Positions 11,631 to 25,050 of a DNA stretch of 64,000 nucleotides are shown in pieces. Position 1 is the stretch's first letter; every line of letters starts with the position of its first letter. The position numbers and the translations under genes were made by a program. The notes under the pieces were generated by a model that saw nothing but the letters and a program-made list of their open reading frames with translations, was not told the DNA's origin and ran no database searches. Source of the stretch: Ascidia mentula. Lineage: Eukaryota; Chordata; Ascidiacea; Phlebobranchia; Ascidiidae. The stretch covers positions 8,011,001 to 8,075,000 of the forward strand of contig OX387202.1 of NCBI GenBank assembly GCA_947561715.1, in the 5' to 3' direction.

Positions 11631-13209
11631 GCACAACGTATGTAACTATGCGATTTCAGCACTTGTCCATTTTGCAGTATATGACTTTTCGATGAAAAAT
11701 AATTTTTTTCAGTACAAGCTTTATTATACAGTGGAAAACGCTGGTACTCCAGTATTGCTTTTGCGGTTGCACAACGTATGTAACTATGCGATTTCAGCAC
11801 TTGTCCATTTTGCAGTATACGACTTTTCGATGAAAAATATTTTTTTGCAGTACAAGCTTTGTTATACAGTGGAAAACGCTGATACTCCAGTATTGCTTTT
11901 GCGGTTGCACAACGTATGTAACTATGCGATTTCAGCACTTGTCCATTTTGCAGTATATGACTTTTCGATGAAAAATATTTTTTTGCAGTACAAGCTTTAT
12001 TATACAGTGGAAAACGCTGATACTCCAGTATTGCTTTTGCGGTTGCACAACGTATGTAACTATGAGATTTCAGCACTTGTCCATTTTGCAGTGTATGACT
12101 TTTCGACAAAAAATAATTTTTTTCAGTACAAGCTCTATTATACAGTGGAAAACGCTGATACTCCAGTATTGCTTTTGCGGTTGCACAACGTATGTAACTA
12201 TGGGATTTTAGCACTTGTCCATTTTGCAGTGTATGACTTTTCTATAAAAAATAAATTTTTTCAGTACAAGCTTTATTATACAGTGGAAAACGCTGATACT
12301 CCAGTATTGCTTTTGTGGTTGCACAACGTATGTAACTGTGCGATTTCAGCACTTGTCCATTTTGCAGTATATGACTTTTCGATGCAAAATAATTTTTTTC
12401 AGTACAAGCTTTATTATACAGTGGAAAAAGCTGGTACTCCAGTATTGCTTTTGCGGTTGCACAACGTATGTAACTGAGCGATTTCAGCACTTGTCCATTT
12501 TGCAGTATATGAATTTTCGATGAAAAATATTTTTTTGCAGTACAAGCTTTATTATACAGTGGAAAACGCTGATACTCCAGTATTGCTTTTGCGGTTGCAC
12601 AACGTATGTAACTGTGCAATTTCAGCACTTGTCCATTTTGCAGTATATGACTTTTCGATGAAAAATATTTTTTTGCAGTACAAGCTTTATTATACAGTGG
12701 AAAACGCTGATACTCCAGTATTGCTTTTGCGGTTGCACAACGTATGTAACTATGAGATTTCAGCACTTGTCCATTTTGCAGTGTATGACTTTTCGACAAA
12801 AAATAATTTTTTTCAGTAGAAGCTTTATTATACAGTGGAAAACGCTGATACTCCAGTATTGCTTTTGCGGTTGCACAACGTATGTAACTATGAGATTTCA
12901 GCACTTGTCCATTTTGCAGTGTATGACTTTTCGACAAAAAATAATTTTTTTCAGTACAAGCTTTATTATACAGTGGAAAACGCTGATACTCCAGTATTGC
13001 TTTTGTGGTTGCACAACGTCTGTAACTATGCGATTTCAGCACGTGTCTATTTTGCAGTGTATGACTTTTCGATGAAAAATATTTTTTTTCAGTACAAGCT
13101 TTATTATACAGTGGAAAACGCTGATACTCCAGTATTGCTTTTGCGGTTGCACAACGTATGTAACTATGCGATTTCAGCACTTGTCCATTTTGCAGTATAT
13201 GACTTTTCG

Positions 13210-16200
13210 ATGAAAAATAATTTTTTTCAGTACAAGCTTTATTATACAGTGGAAAACGCTGATACTCCAGTATTGCTTTTGCGGTTGCACAACGTATGTA
13301 ACTATGCGATTTCAGCACTTGTCCATTTTGCAGTATATGACTTTTCGATGAAAAATATTTTTTTGCAGTACAAGCTTTATTATACAGTGGAAAACGCTGA
13401 TACTCCAGTATTGCTTTTGCGGTTGCACAACGTATGTAACTATGAGATTTCAGCACTTGTCCATTTTGCAGTGTATGACTTTTCGACAAAAAATAATTTT
13501 TTTCAGTACAAGCTTTATTATACAGTGGAAAACGCTGATACTCCAGTATTGCTTTTGCGGTTGCACAACGTATGTAACTATGAGATTTTAGCACTTGTCC
13601 ATTTTGCAGTGTATGACTTTTCGATAAAAAATAAATTTTTTCAGTACAAGCTTTATTATACAGTGGAAAACGCTGATACTCCAGTATTGCTTTTGTGGTT
13701 GCACAACGTATGTAACTGTGCGATTTCAGCACTTGTCCATTTTGCAGTATATGACTTTTCGATGAAAAATATTTTTTTGCAGTACAAGCTTTATTATACA
13801 GTGGAAAACGCTGATACTCCAGTATTGCTTTTGCGGTTGCACAACGTATGTAACTATGCGATTTCAGCACTTGTCCATTTTGCAGTATATGACTTTTCGA
13901 TGAAAAATATTTTTTTGCAGTACAAGCTTTATTTTTCAGTGGAAAACGCTGATACTCCAGTATTGCTTTTGCGGTTGCACAAAGTATGTAACTATGCAAT
14001 TTCAGCACTTGTCCATTTTGCAGTATATGACTTTTCGATGAAAAATATTTTTTTGCAGTACCAGCTTTATTATACAGTGGAAAACGCTGATACTCCAGTA
14101 TTGCTTTTGCGGTTGCACAACGTATGTAACTATGAGATTTCAGCACTTGTCCATTTTGCAGTGTATGACATTTCGACAAAAAATAATTTTTTTCAGTACA
14201 AGTTTTATGATACAGTGGAAAATGCTGATACTCCAGTATTGCTTTTGCGGTTGCACAACGTATGTAACTATGCGATTTCAGCACTTGTCCATTTTGCAGT
14301 ATATGACTTTTCGATGAAAAATAATTTTTTTCAGTACATGCTTTATTATACAGTGGAAAACGCTGGTACTCCAGTATTGCTTTTGCGGTTGCACAACGTA
14401 TGTAACTATGAGATTTTAGCACTTGTCCATTTTGCAGTGTATGACTTTTCGATAAAAAATAAATTTTTTCAGTACAAGCTTTATTATACAGTGGAAAACG
14501 CTGATACTCCAGTATTGCTTTTGTGGTTGCACAACGTATGTAACTGTGCGATTTCAGCACTTGTCCATTTTGCAGTATATGACTTTTCGATGAAAAATAT
14601 TTTTTTGCAGTACAAGCTTTATTGTACAGAGGAAAACGCTGATACTCCAGTATTGCTTTTGCGGTTGAACAACGTATGTAACTATGAGATTTTAGCACTT
14701 GTCCATTTTGCAGTGTATGACTTTTCGATAAAAAATAATTTTTTTCAGTACAAGTTTTATTATACAGTGGAAAACGCTGATACTCCAGTATTGCTTTTTC
14801 GGTTGCACAACGTATGTAACTGTTCGATTTCAGCACTTGTCCATTTTGCAGTATATGACTTTTCGATGCAAAATAATTTTTTTCAGTACAAGCTTTATTA
14901 TACAGTGGAAAACGCTGGTACTCCAGTATTGCTTTTGCGGTTGCACAACGTATGTAACTGAGCGATTTCAGCACTTGTCCATTTTGCAGTATATGATTTT
15001 TCGATGAAAAATATTTTTTTGCAGTACAAGCTTTATTATACAGTGGAAAACGCTGATACTCCAGTATTGCGTTTGCGGTTGCACAACGTATGTAACTGTG
15101 CAATTTCAGCACTTGTCCATTTTGCAGTATATGACTTTTCGATGAAAAATATTTTTTTGCAGTACAAGCTTTATTGTACAGTGGAAAACGCTGATACTCC
15201 AGTATTGCTTTTGCGGTTGAACAACGTATGTAACTATGCGATTTCAGCACTTGTCCATTTTGCAGTATATGACTTTTCGATGAAAAATATTTTTTTGCAG
15301 TACAAGCTTTATTATACAGTGGAAAACGCTGATACTCCAGTATTGCTTTTGCGGTTGCACAACGTATGTAACTATGCGATTTCAGCACTTGTCCATTTTG
15401 CAGTATATGACTTTTCGATGAAAAATATTTTTTTGCAGTACAAGCTTTATTATACAGTGGAAAACGCTGATACTCCAGTATTGCTTTTGCTGTTGCACAA
15501 CGTATGTAACTATGCGATTTCAGCACTTGTCCATTTTGCAGTATATGACTTTTCGATGAAAAATATTTTTTTGCTGTACAAGCTTTATTATACACTGGAA
15601 AACGCTGATACTCCAGTATTGCATTTGCGGTTGCACAACGTATGTAACTATGAGATTTCAGCACTTGTCCATTTTGCAGTGTATGACTTTTCGATAAAAA
15701 ATAATTTTTTTCAGTACAAGCTTTATTATACAGTGGAAAACGCTGATACTCCAGTATTGCTTTTGCGGTTGCACAACGTATGTAACTATGCGATTTCAGC
15801 ACTTGTCCATTTTGCAGTATATGACTTTTCGATGAAAAATATTTTTTTGCAGTACAAGCTTTATTTTTCAGTGGAAAACGCTGATACTCCAGTATTGCTT
15901 TTGCGGTTGCACAAAGTATGTAACTATGCAATTTCAGCAATTGTCCATTTTGCAGTATATGACTTTTCGATGAAAAATATTTTTTTGCAGTACAAGCTTT
16001 ATTATACAGTGGAAAACGCTGATACTCCAGTATTGCTTTTGCGGTTGTACAACGTATGTAACTATGAGATTTCAGCACTTGTCCATTTTGCAGTGTATGA
16101 CTTTTCGATAAAAAATAATTTTTTTCAGTACAAGCTTTATTATACAGTGGAAAACGCTGATACTCCAGTATTGCTTTTGCGGCTGCACAACGTATGTAAC

Positions 16201-19200
16201 TGTGCGATTTCAGTACTTGTCCATTTTGAAGTATATGACTTTTCGATAAAAAATAATTTTTTTCAGTACAAGCTTTATTTTACAGTGGAAAACGCTGGTA
16301 CTCCAGTATTGCCTTTGCGGTTGCACAACGTATGTAACTGTGCGATTTCAGCACTTGTCCATTTTGCAGTATATGATTTTTCGATGAAAAATATTTTTTT
16401 GCAGTACAAGCTTTATTATACAGTGGAAAACGCTGATACTCCAGTATTGCTTTTGCGGTTGCACAACGTATGTAACTGTGCAATTTCAGCACTTGTCCAT
16501 TTTGCAGTATATGATTTTTTGTGAAAAAATAATTTTTTTCAGTACAAGCTTTATTATACAGTGGAAAACGCTGGTATTCCAGTATTGCTTTTGCTGTTGC
16601 ACAACGTATGTAACTATGCGATTTCAGCACTTGTCCATTTTGCAGTATATGACTTTTCGATGAAAAACATTTTTTTGCTGTACAAGCTTTATTATACACT
16701 GGAAAACGCTGATACTCCAGTATTGCATTTGCGGTTGCACAACGTATGTAACTATGCGATTTCAGCACTTGTCCATTTTGCAGTATATGAATTTTCGATG
16801 AAAAATATTTTTTTTGCAGTACAAGCTTTATTATACCGTGGAAAACGCTGATACTCCAGTATTGCTTTTGCGGTTGCACAACGTCTGTAACTATGCGATT
16901 TCAGCACTTGTCCATTTTGCAGTATATGACTTTACGATGAAAAATATTTTTTTGCAGTACAAGTTTTATTATACAGTGGAAAACGCTGATACTCCAGTAT
17001 TGCTTTTGCGGTTGCACAACGTATGTAACTGTGCGATTTCAGCACTTGTCCATTTTGCAGTATATGACTTTTCGATGAAAAATATTAATTTGCAGTACAA
17101 GCTTTATTATACAGTGGAAAACGTTGATACTCCAGTATTGCTTTTGCGGTTGCACAACGTATGTAACTGTGCGATTTCAGCACTTGTCCATTTTGCAGTA
17201 TATGACTTTTCGATGAAAAATATTTTTTTGCTGTACAAGATTTATTATACAGTGGAAAACGTTGATACTCCAGTATTGCTTTTGCGGTTGCACAACGTAT
17301 GTAACTATGCGATTTCAGCACTTGTCCATTTTGCAGTATATGACTTTTCGATGAAAAATATTTTTTTGCAGTACAAGCTTTATTTTTCAGTGGAAAACGC
17401 TGATACTCCAGTATTGCTTTTGCGGTTGCACAAAGTATGTAACTATGCAATTTCAGCACTTGTCCATTTTGCAGTATATGACTTTTCGATGAAAAATATT
17501 TTTTTGCAGTACCAGCTTTATTATACAGTGGAAAACGCTGATACTCCAGTATTGCTTTTGAGGTTGCACAACGTATGTAACTATGAGATTTCAGCACTTG
17601 TCCATTTTGCAGTGTATGACTTTTCGACAAAAAATAATTTTTTCAGTACAAGCTTTATGATACAGTGGAAAACGCAGATACTCCAGTATTGCTTTTGCGG
17701 TTGCACAACGTATGTAACTATGCGATTTCAGCACTTGTCCATTTTGCAGTATATGACTTTTCGATGAAAAATAATTTTTTTCAGTACAAGCTTTATTATA
17801 CAGTGGAAAACGCTGATACTCCAGTATTGCTTTTGCGGTTGCACAACGTATGTAACTATGCGATTTCAGCACTTGTCCATTTTGCAGTATATGACTTTTC
17901 GATGAAAAATAATTTTTTTCAGTACAAGCTTTATTATACAGTGGAAAACGCTGGTACTCCAGTATTGCTTTTGCGGTTGCACAACGTATGTAACTATGCG
18001 ATTTCAGCACTTGTCCATTTTGCAGTATACGACTTTTCGATGAAAAATATTTTTTTGCAGTACAAGCTTTGTTATACAGTGGAAAACGCTGATACTCCAG
18101 TATTGCTTTTGCGGTTGCACAACGTATGTAACTATGCGATTTCAGCACTTGTCCATTTTGCAGTATATGACTTTTCGATGAAAAATATTTTTTTGCAGTA
18201 CAAGCTTTATTATACAGTGGAAAACGCTGATACTCCAGTATTGCTTTTGCGGTTGCACAACGTATGTAACTATGAGATTTCAGCACTTGTCCATTTTGCA
18301 GTGTATGACTTTTCGACAAAAAATAATTTTTTTCAGTACAAGCTCTATTATACAGTGGAAAACGCTGATACTCCAGTATTGCTTTTGCGGTTGCACAACG
18401 TATGTAACTATGCGATTTTAGCACTTGTCCATTTTGCAGTGTATGACTTTTCGATAAAAAATAAATTTTTTCAGTACAAGCTTTATTATACAGTGGAAAA
18501 CGCTGATACTCCAGTATTGCTTTTGTGGTTGCACAACGTATGTAACTGTGCGATTTCAGCACTTGTCCATTTTGCAGTATATGACTTTTCGATGCAAAAT
18601 AATTTTTTGCAGTACAAGCTTTATTATACAGTGGAAAAAGCTGGTACTCCAGTATTGCTTTTGCGGTTGCACAACGTATGTAACTGAGCGATTTCAGCAC
18701 TTGTCCATTTTGCAGTATATGAATTTTCGATGAAAAATATTTTTTTGCAGTACAAGCTTTATTATACAGTGGAAAACGCTGATACTCCAGTATTGCTTTT
18801 GCGGTTGCACAACGTATGTAACTGTGCAATTTCAGCACTTGTCCATTTTGCAGTATATGACTTTTCGATGAAAAATATTTTTTTGCAGTACAAGCTTTAT
18901 TATACAGTGGAAAACGCTGATACTCCAGTATTGCTTTTGCGGTTGCACAACGTATGTAACTATGAGATTTCAGCACTTGTCCATTTTGCAGTGTATGACT
19001 TTTCGACAAAAAATAATTTTTTTCAGTACAAGCTTTATTATACAGTGGAAAACGCTGATACTCCAGTATTGCTTTCGCGGTTGCACAACGTATGTAACTA
19101 TGAGATTTCAGCACTTGTCCATTTTGCAGTGTATGACTTTTCGACAAAAAATAATTTTTTTCAGTACAAGCTTTATTATACAGTGGAAAACGCTGATACT

Positions 19201-22200
19201 CCAGTATTGCTTTTGTGGTTGCACAACGTCTGTAACTATGCGATTTCAGCACGTGTCTATTTTGCAGTGTATGACTTTTCGATGAAAAATATTTTTTTTC
19301 AGTACAAGCTTTATTATACAGTGGAAAACGCTGATACTCCAGTATTGCTTTTGCGGTTGCACAACGTATGTAACTATGAGATTTCAGCACTTGTCCATTT
19401 TGCAGTATATGACTTTTCGATGAAAAATATTTTTTTGCAGTACAAGCTTTATTATACAGTGGAAAACGCTGATACTCCAGTATTGCTTTTGCGGTTGCAC
19501 AACGTATGTAACTATGCGATTTCAGCACTTGTCCATTTTGCAGTATATGACTTTTCGATGAAAAATATTTTTTTGCAGTACAAGCTTTATTATACAGTGG
19601 AAAACGCTGATACTCCAGTATTGCTTTTGCGGTTGCACAAGGTATGTAACTATGCGATTTCAGCACTTGTCCATTTTGCAGTATATGACTTTTCGATAAA
19701 AAATAATTTTTTTCAGTACAAGCTTTATTATACAGTGAAAAACGCTGATACTCCAGTATTCCTTTTGCGGTTGCACAACGTATGTAACTATGCGATTTCA
19801 GCACTTGTCCATTTTGCAGTATATGACTTTTCGATGAAAAATATTTTTTTGCAGTAAAAGCTTTATTATACAGTGGAAAACGCTGATACTCCAGTATTGC
19901 TTTTGCGGTTGCACACCGTATGTAACTATGCGATTTCAGCACTTGTCCATTTTGCAGTATATGACTTTTCGATAAAAAATAATTTTTTTCAGTACAAGCT
20001 TTATTATACGGTGGAAAACGCTGATACTCCAGTATTGCTTGTGCGGTTGCACAACGTATGTAACTATCAGATTTCAGCACTTGTCCATTTTGCAGTGTAT
20101 GACATTTCGATAAAAAATATTTTTTTTCAGTACAAGCTTTATTATACAGTGGAAAACGCTGATACTCCAGTATTGCTTTTGCGGTTGCACAACGTATGTA
20201 ACTGTGCGATTTCAGCACTTGTCCATTTTGCAGTATATGATTTTTCGATGAAAAATATTTTTTTGCAGTACAAGCTTTATTATACAGAGGAAAACGCTGA
20301 TACTCCAGTATTGCATTTGCGGTTGCACAACGTATGTAACTGTGCAATTTCAGCACTTGTCCATTTTGCAGTATATGACTTTTCGATAAAAAATATTTTT
20401 TTGCGGTACAAGCTTTATTATACAGTGGAAAACGCTGATACTCCAGTATTGCTTTTGCGGTTGCACAACGTATGTAACTATGCGATTTCAGCACTTGTCC
20501 ATTTTGCAGTATATGACTTTTCGATGAAAAATATTTTTTTGCAGTAAAAGCTTTATTATACAGTGGAAAACGCTGATACTCCAGTATTGCTTTTGCGGTT
20601 GCACAACGTATGAAACTATGCGATTTCAGGACTTGTCCATTTTGCAGTATATGACTTTTCGATGAAAAATATTTTTTTGCAGTACAAGCTTTATTATACA
20701 GTGGAAAACGCTGATAATCCAGTATTGCTTTTGCGGTTGCACACCGTATGTAACTATGCGATTTCAGCACTTGTCCATTTTGCAGTATATGACTTTTCGA
20801 TAAAAAATAATTTTTTTCAGTACAAGCTTTATTATACGGTGGAAAACGCTGATACTCCAGTATTGCTTGTGCGGTTGCACAACGTATGTAACTATCAGAT
20901 TTCAGCACTTGTCCATTTTGCAGTGTATGACATTTCGATAAAAAATATTTTTTTTCAGTACAAGCTTTATTATACAGTGGAAAACGCTGATACTCCAGTA
21001 TTGCTTTTGCGGTTGCACAACGTATGTAACTGTGCGATTTCAGCACTTGTCCATTTTGCAGTATATGATTTTTCGATGAAAAATATTTTTTTGCAGTACA
21101 AGCTTTATTATACAGTGGAAAACGCTGATACTCCAGTATTGCATTTGCGGTTGCACAACGTATGTAACTATGCGATTTCAGCACTTGTCCATTTTGCAGT
21201 ATATGACTTTTCGATGAAAAATATTTTTTTGCAGTACAAGCTTTATTATACAGTGGAAAACGCTGATACTCCAGTATTGCTTTTGCGGTTGCACAACGTA
21301 TGTAACTATGAGATTTTAGCACTTGTCCATTTTGCAGTGTATGACTTTTCGATAAAAAATAAATTTTTTCAGTACAAGCTTTATTATACAGTGGAAAACG
21401 CTGATACTCCAGTATTGCTTTTGTGGTTGCACAACGTATGTAACTGTGCGATTTCAGCACTTGTCCATTTTGCAGTATATGACTTTTCGATGCAAAATAT
21501 TTTTTTGCAGTACAAGCTTTATTATACAGTGGAAAACGCTGATACTCCAGTATTGCTTTTGCGGTTGCACAACGTATGTAACTGTGCAATTTCAGCACTT
21601 GTCCATTTTGCAGTATATGACTTTTCGATGAAAAATATTTTTTTGCAGTACAAGCTTTATTGTACAGAGGAAAACGCTGATACTCCAGTATTGCTTTTGC
21701 GGTTGAACAACGTATGTAACTATGAGATTTTAGCACTTGTCCATTTTGCAGTGTATGACTTTTCGATAAAAAATAATTTTTTTCAGTACAAGTTTTATTA
21801 TACAGTGGAAAACGCTGATACTCCAGTATTGCTTTTTCGGTTGCACAACGTATGTAACTGTGCGATTTCAGCACTTGTCAATTTTGCAGTATATGACTTT
21901 TCGATGCAAAATAATTTTTTTCAGTACAAGCTTTATTATACAGTGGAAAACGCTGGTACTCCAGTATTGCTTTTGCGGTTGCACAACGTATGTAACTGAG
22001 CGATTTCAGCACTTGTCCATTTTGCAGTATATGATTTTTCGATGAAAAATATTTTTTTGCAGTACAAGCTTTATTATACAGTGGAAAACGCTGATACTCC
22101 AGTATTGCGTTTGCGGTTGCACAACGTATGTATCTGTGCAATTTCAGCACTTGTCCATTTTGCAGTATATGACTTTTCGATGAAAAATATTTTTTTGCAG

Positions 22201-23973
22201 TACAAGCTTTATTGTACAGTGGAAAACGCTGATACTCCAGTATTGCTTTTGCGGTTGCACAACGTATGTAACTATCAGATTTCAGCACTTGTCCATTTTG
22301 CAGTGTATGACATTTCGATAAAAAATATTTTTTTTCAGTACAAGCTTTATTATACAGTGGAAAACGCTGATACTCCAGTATTGCTTTTGCGGTTGCACAA
22401 CGTATGTAACTGTGCGATTTCAGCACTTGTCCATTTTGCAGTATATGATTTTTCGATGAAAAATATTTTTTTGCAGTACAAGCTTTATTATACAGAGGAA
22501 AACGCTGATACTCCAGTATTGCATTTGCGGTTGCACAACGTATGTAACTGTGCAATTTCAGCACTTGTCCATTTTGCAGTATATGACTTTTCGATAAAAA
22601 ATATTTTTTTGCGGTACAAGCTTTATTATACAGTGGAAAACGCTGATACTCCAGTATTGCTTTTGCGGTTGCACAACGTATGTAACTATGCGATTTCAGC
22701 ACTTGTCCATTTTGCAGTATATGACTTTTCGATGAAAAATATTTTTTTGCAGTAAAAGCTTTATTATACAGTGGAAAACGCTGATACTCCAGTATTGCTT
22801 TTGCGGTTGCACAACGTATGAAACTATGCGATTTCAGGACTTGTCCATTTTGCAGTATATGACTTTTCGATGAAAAATATTTTTTTGCAGTACAAGCTTT
22901 ATTATACAGTGGAAAACGCTGATAATCCAGTATTGCTTTTGCGGTTGCACACCGTATGTAACTATGCGATTTCAGCACTTGTCCATTTTGCAGTATATGA
23001 CATTTCGATAAAAAATAATTTTTTTCAGTACAAGCTTTATTATACGGTGGAAAACGCTGATACTCCAGTATTGCTTGTGCGGTTGCACAACGTATGTAAC
23101 TATCAGATTTCAGCACTTGTCCATTTTGCAGTGTATGACGTTTCGATAAAAAATATTTTTTTTCAGTACAAGTTTTATTATACAGTGGAAAACGCTGATA
23201 CTCCAGTATTGCTTTTGCGGTTGCACAACGTATGTAACTGTGCGATTTCAGCACTTGTCCATTTTGCAGTATCTGATTTTTCGATGAAAAATATTTTTTT
23301 GCAGTACAAGCTTTATTATACAGTGGAAAACGCTGATACTCCAGTATTGCATTTGCGGTTGCACAACGTATGTAACTATGCGATTTCAGCACTTGTCCAT
23401 TTTGCAGTATATGACTTTTCGATGAAAAATATTTTTTTTCAGTACAAGCTTTATTATACAGTGGAAAACGCTGATACTCCAGTATTGCTTTTGCGGTTGC
23501 ACAACGTATGTAACTATGAGATTTTAGCACTTGTCCATTTTGCAGTGTATGACTTTTCGATAAAAAATAAATTTTTTCAGTACAAGCTTTATTATACAGT
23601 GGAAAACGCTGATACTCCAGTATTGCTTTTGCGGTTGCACAACGTATGTAACTATGCGATTTCAGCACTTGTCCATTTTGCAGTATATGACTTTTCGATG
23701 AAAAATAATTTTTTTCAGTACAAGCTTTATTATACAATGGAAAACGCTGGTACTCCAGTATTGCTTTTGCGGTTGCACAACGTATGTAACTATGCGATTT
23801 CAGCACTTGTCCATTTTGCAGTATACGACTTTTCGATGAAAAACATTTTTTTGCAGTACAAGCTTTGTTATACAGTGGAAAACGCTGATACTCCAGTATT
23901 GCTTTTGCGGTTGCACAACGTATGTAACTGTGCAATTTCAGCACTTGTCCATTTTGCAGTATATGACTTTTCG
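13210..23973 (+). repeat. 87-monomer higher-order repeat, copy 2 (incomplete)
   Basis: This matches 1203-11967 at an offset of 12,006 bp. Visible differences are scattered single substitutions, for example AACTTT/GACTTT at about 1886/13892, GACTATTC/GACTTTTC at about 3404/15410, TTTTGCAG/TTTTGAAG at about 4224/16230 and TTTTGCGG/TTTCGCGG at about 7068/19074. The match ends inside the monomer at 23836: its first part equals the GCTTTGTTAT monomer at 11830, and its second part equals the monomer at 12520. Five monomers (690 bp) present in copy 1 are therefore missing at this junction. Confidence 0.88.
15004..17763 (+). repeat. P module, copy 2
   Basis: This is the counterpart of 2998-5757 at +12,006 bp, with the same 11 monomers before TTTTTTGTGAAAA (about 16512), the same 8-T plus TATACCGTGG monomer (16798) and the same compensating 1-bp loss (monomer 17627). 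Small differences from copy 1 include AAACATTTT in the monomer at 16660 and TGTAACTGTGC near 17161 against TGTATCTATGC near 5155. Confidence 0.85.
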
Positions 23974-25050
23974 ATGAAAAATATTTTTTTGCAGTACAAG
24001 CTTTATTATACAGTGGAAAACGCTGATACTCCAGTATTGCTTTTGCGGTTGCACAACGTATGTAACTATGAGATTTCAGCACTTGTCCATTTTGCAGTGT
24101 ATGACTTTTCGACAAAAAATAATTTTTTTCAGTACAAGCTTTATTATACAGTGGAAAACGCTGATACTCCAGTATTGCTTTTGCGGTTGCACAACGTATG
24201 TAACTATGAGATTTCAGCACTTGTCCATTTTGCAGTGTATGACTTTTCGACAAAAAATAATTTTTTTCAGTACAAGCTTTATTATACAGTGGAAAACGCT
24301 GATACTCCAGTATTGCTTTTGTGGTTGCACAACGTCTGTAACTATGCGATTTCAGCACGTGTCTATTTTGCAGTGTATGACTTTTCGATGAAAAATATTT
24401 TTTTTCAGTACAAGCTTTATTATACAGTGGAAAACGCTGATACTCCAGTATTGCTTTTGCGGTTGCACAACGTATGTAACTATGAGATTTCAGCACTTGT
24501 CCATTTTGCAGTATATGACTTTTCGATGAAAAATATTTTTTTGCAGTACAAGCTTTATTATACAGTGGAAAACGCTGATACTCCAGTATTGCTTTTGCGG
24601 TTGCACAAAGTATGTAACTATGCGATTTCAGCACTTGTCCATTTTGCAGTATATGACTTTTCGATGAAAAATATTTTTTTGCAGTACAAGCTTTATTATA
24701 CAGTGGAAAACGCTGATACTCCAGTATTGCTTTTGCGGTTGCACAAGGTATGTAACTATGCGATTTCAGCACTTGTCCATTTTGCAGTATATGACTTTTC
24801 GATAAAAAATAATTTTTTTCAGTACAAGCTTTATTATACAGTGAAAAACGCTGATACTCCAGTATTCCTTTTGCGGTTGCACAACGTATGTAACTATGCG
24901 ATTTCAGCACTTGTCCATTTTGCAGTATATGACTTTTCGATGAAAAATATTTTTTTGCAGTAAAAGCTTTATTATACAGTGGAAAACGCTGATACTCCAG
25001 TATTGCTTTTGCGGTTGCACACCGTATGTAACTGTGCGATTTCAGCACTT
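23974..25050 (+). repeat. R segment joined by two in-register deletions
   Basis: From 23.93 to about 25.04 kb the sequence follows 18.82-19.94 kb at an offset of 5106 bp (37 x 138), including the GCACGTGTCTATTTT monomer (24.36 kb) and the GCAGTAAAAG stop variant (24.96 kb). At about 25.03 kb the monomer changes from a GCACACCGT type to a TGTGCGATT type. The offset then becomes 4830 bp (35 x 138), so two monomers (276 bp) are missing relative to 19.9-20.2 kb. Confidence 0.8.

Larger units (their letters stand above)
1203..13209 (+). repeat. 87-monomer higher-order repeat, copy 1
   Basis: Sequence from about 1.2 kb onward recurs 12,006 bp downstream (87 x 138). Matching landmarks include 2998/15004, 4472/16478, 8602/20608, 10036/22042 and 11830/23836. 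The left junction falls between about 1085 and 1203 in this copy and 13072-13210 in the next, because monomers 1066 and 13072 are of different types. This copy is 12,007 bp long, owing to one extra A/T base near 1628. Its layout is Q 3' part, P, then R. The right end (11.69-13.1 kb) is itself a second copy of 5.9-7.3 kb. Few differences from copy 2 are visible, which implies recent duplication. Confidence 0.9.
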
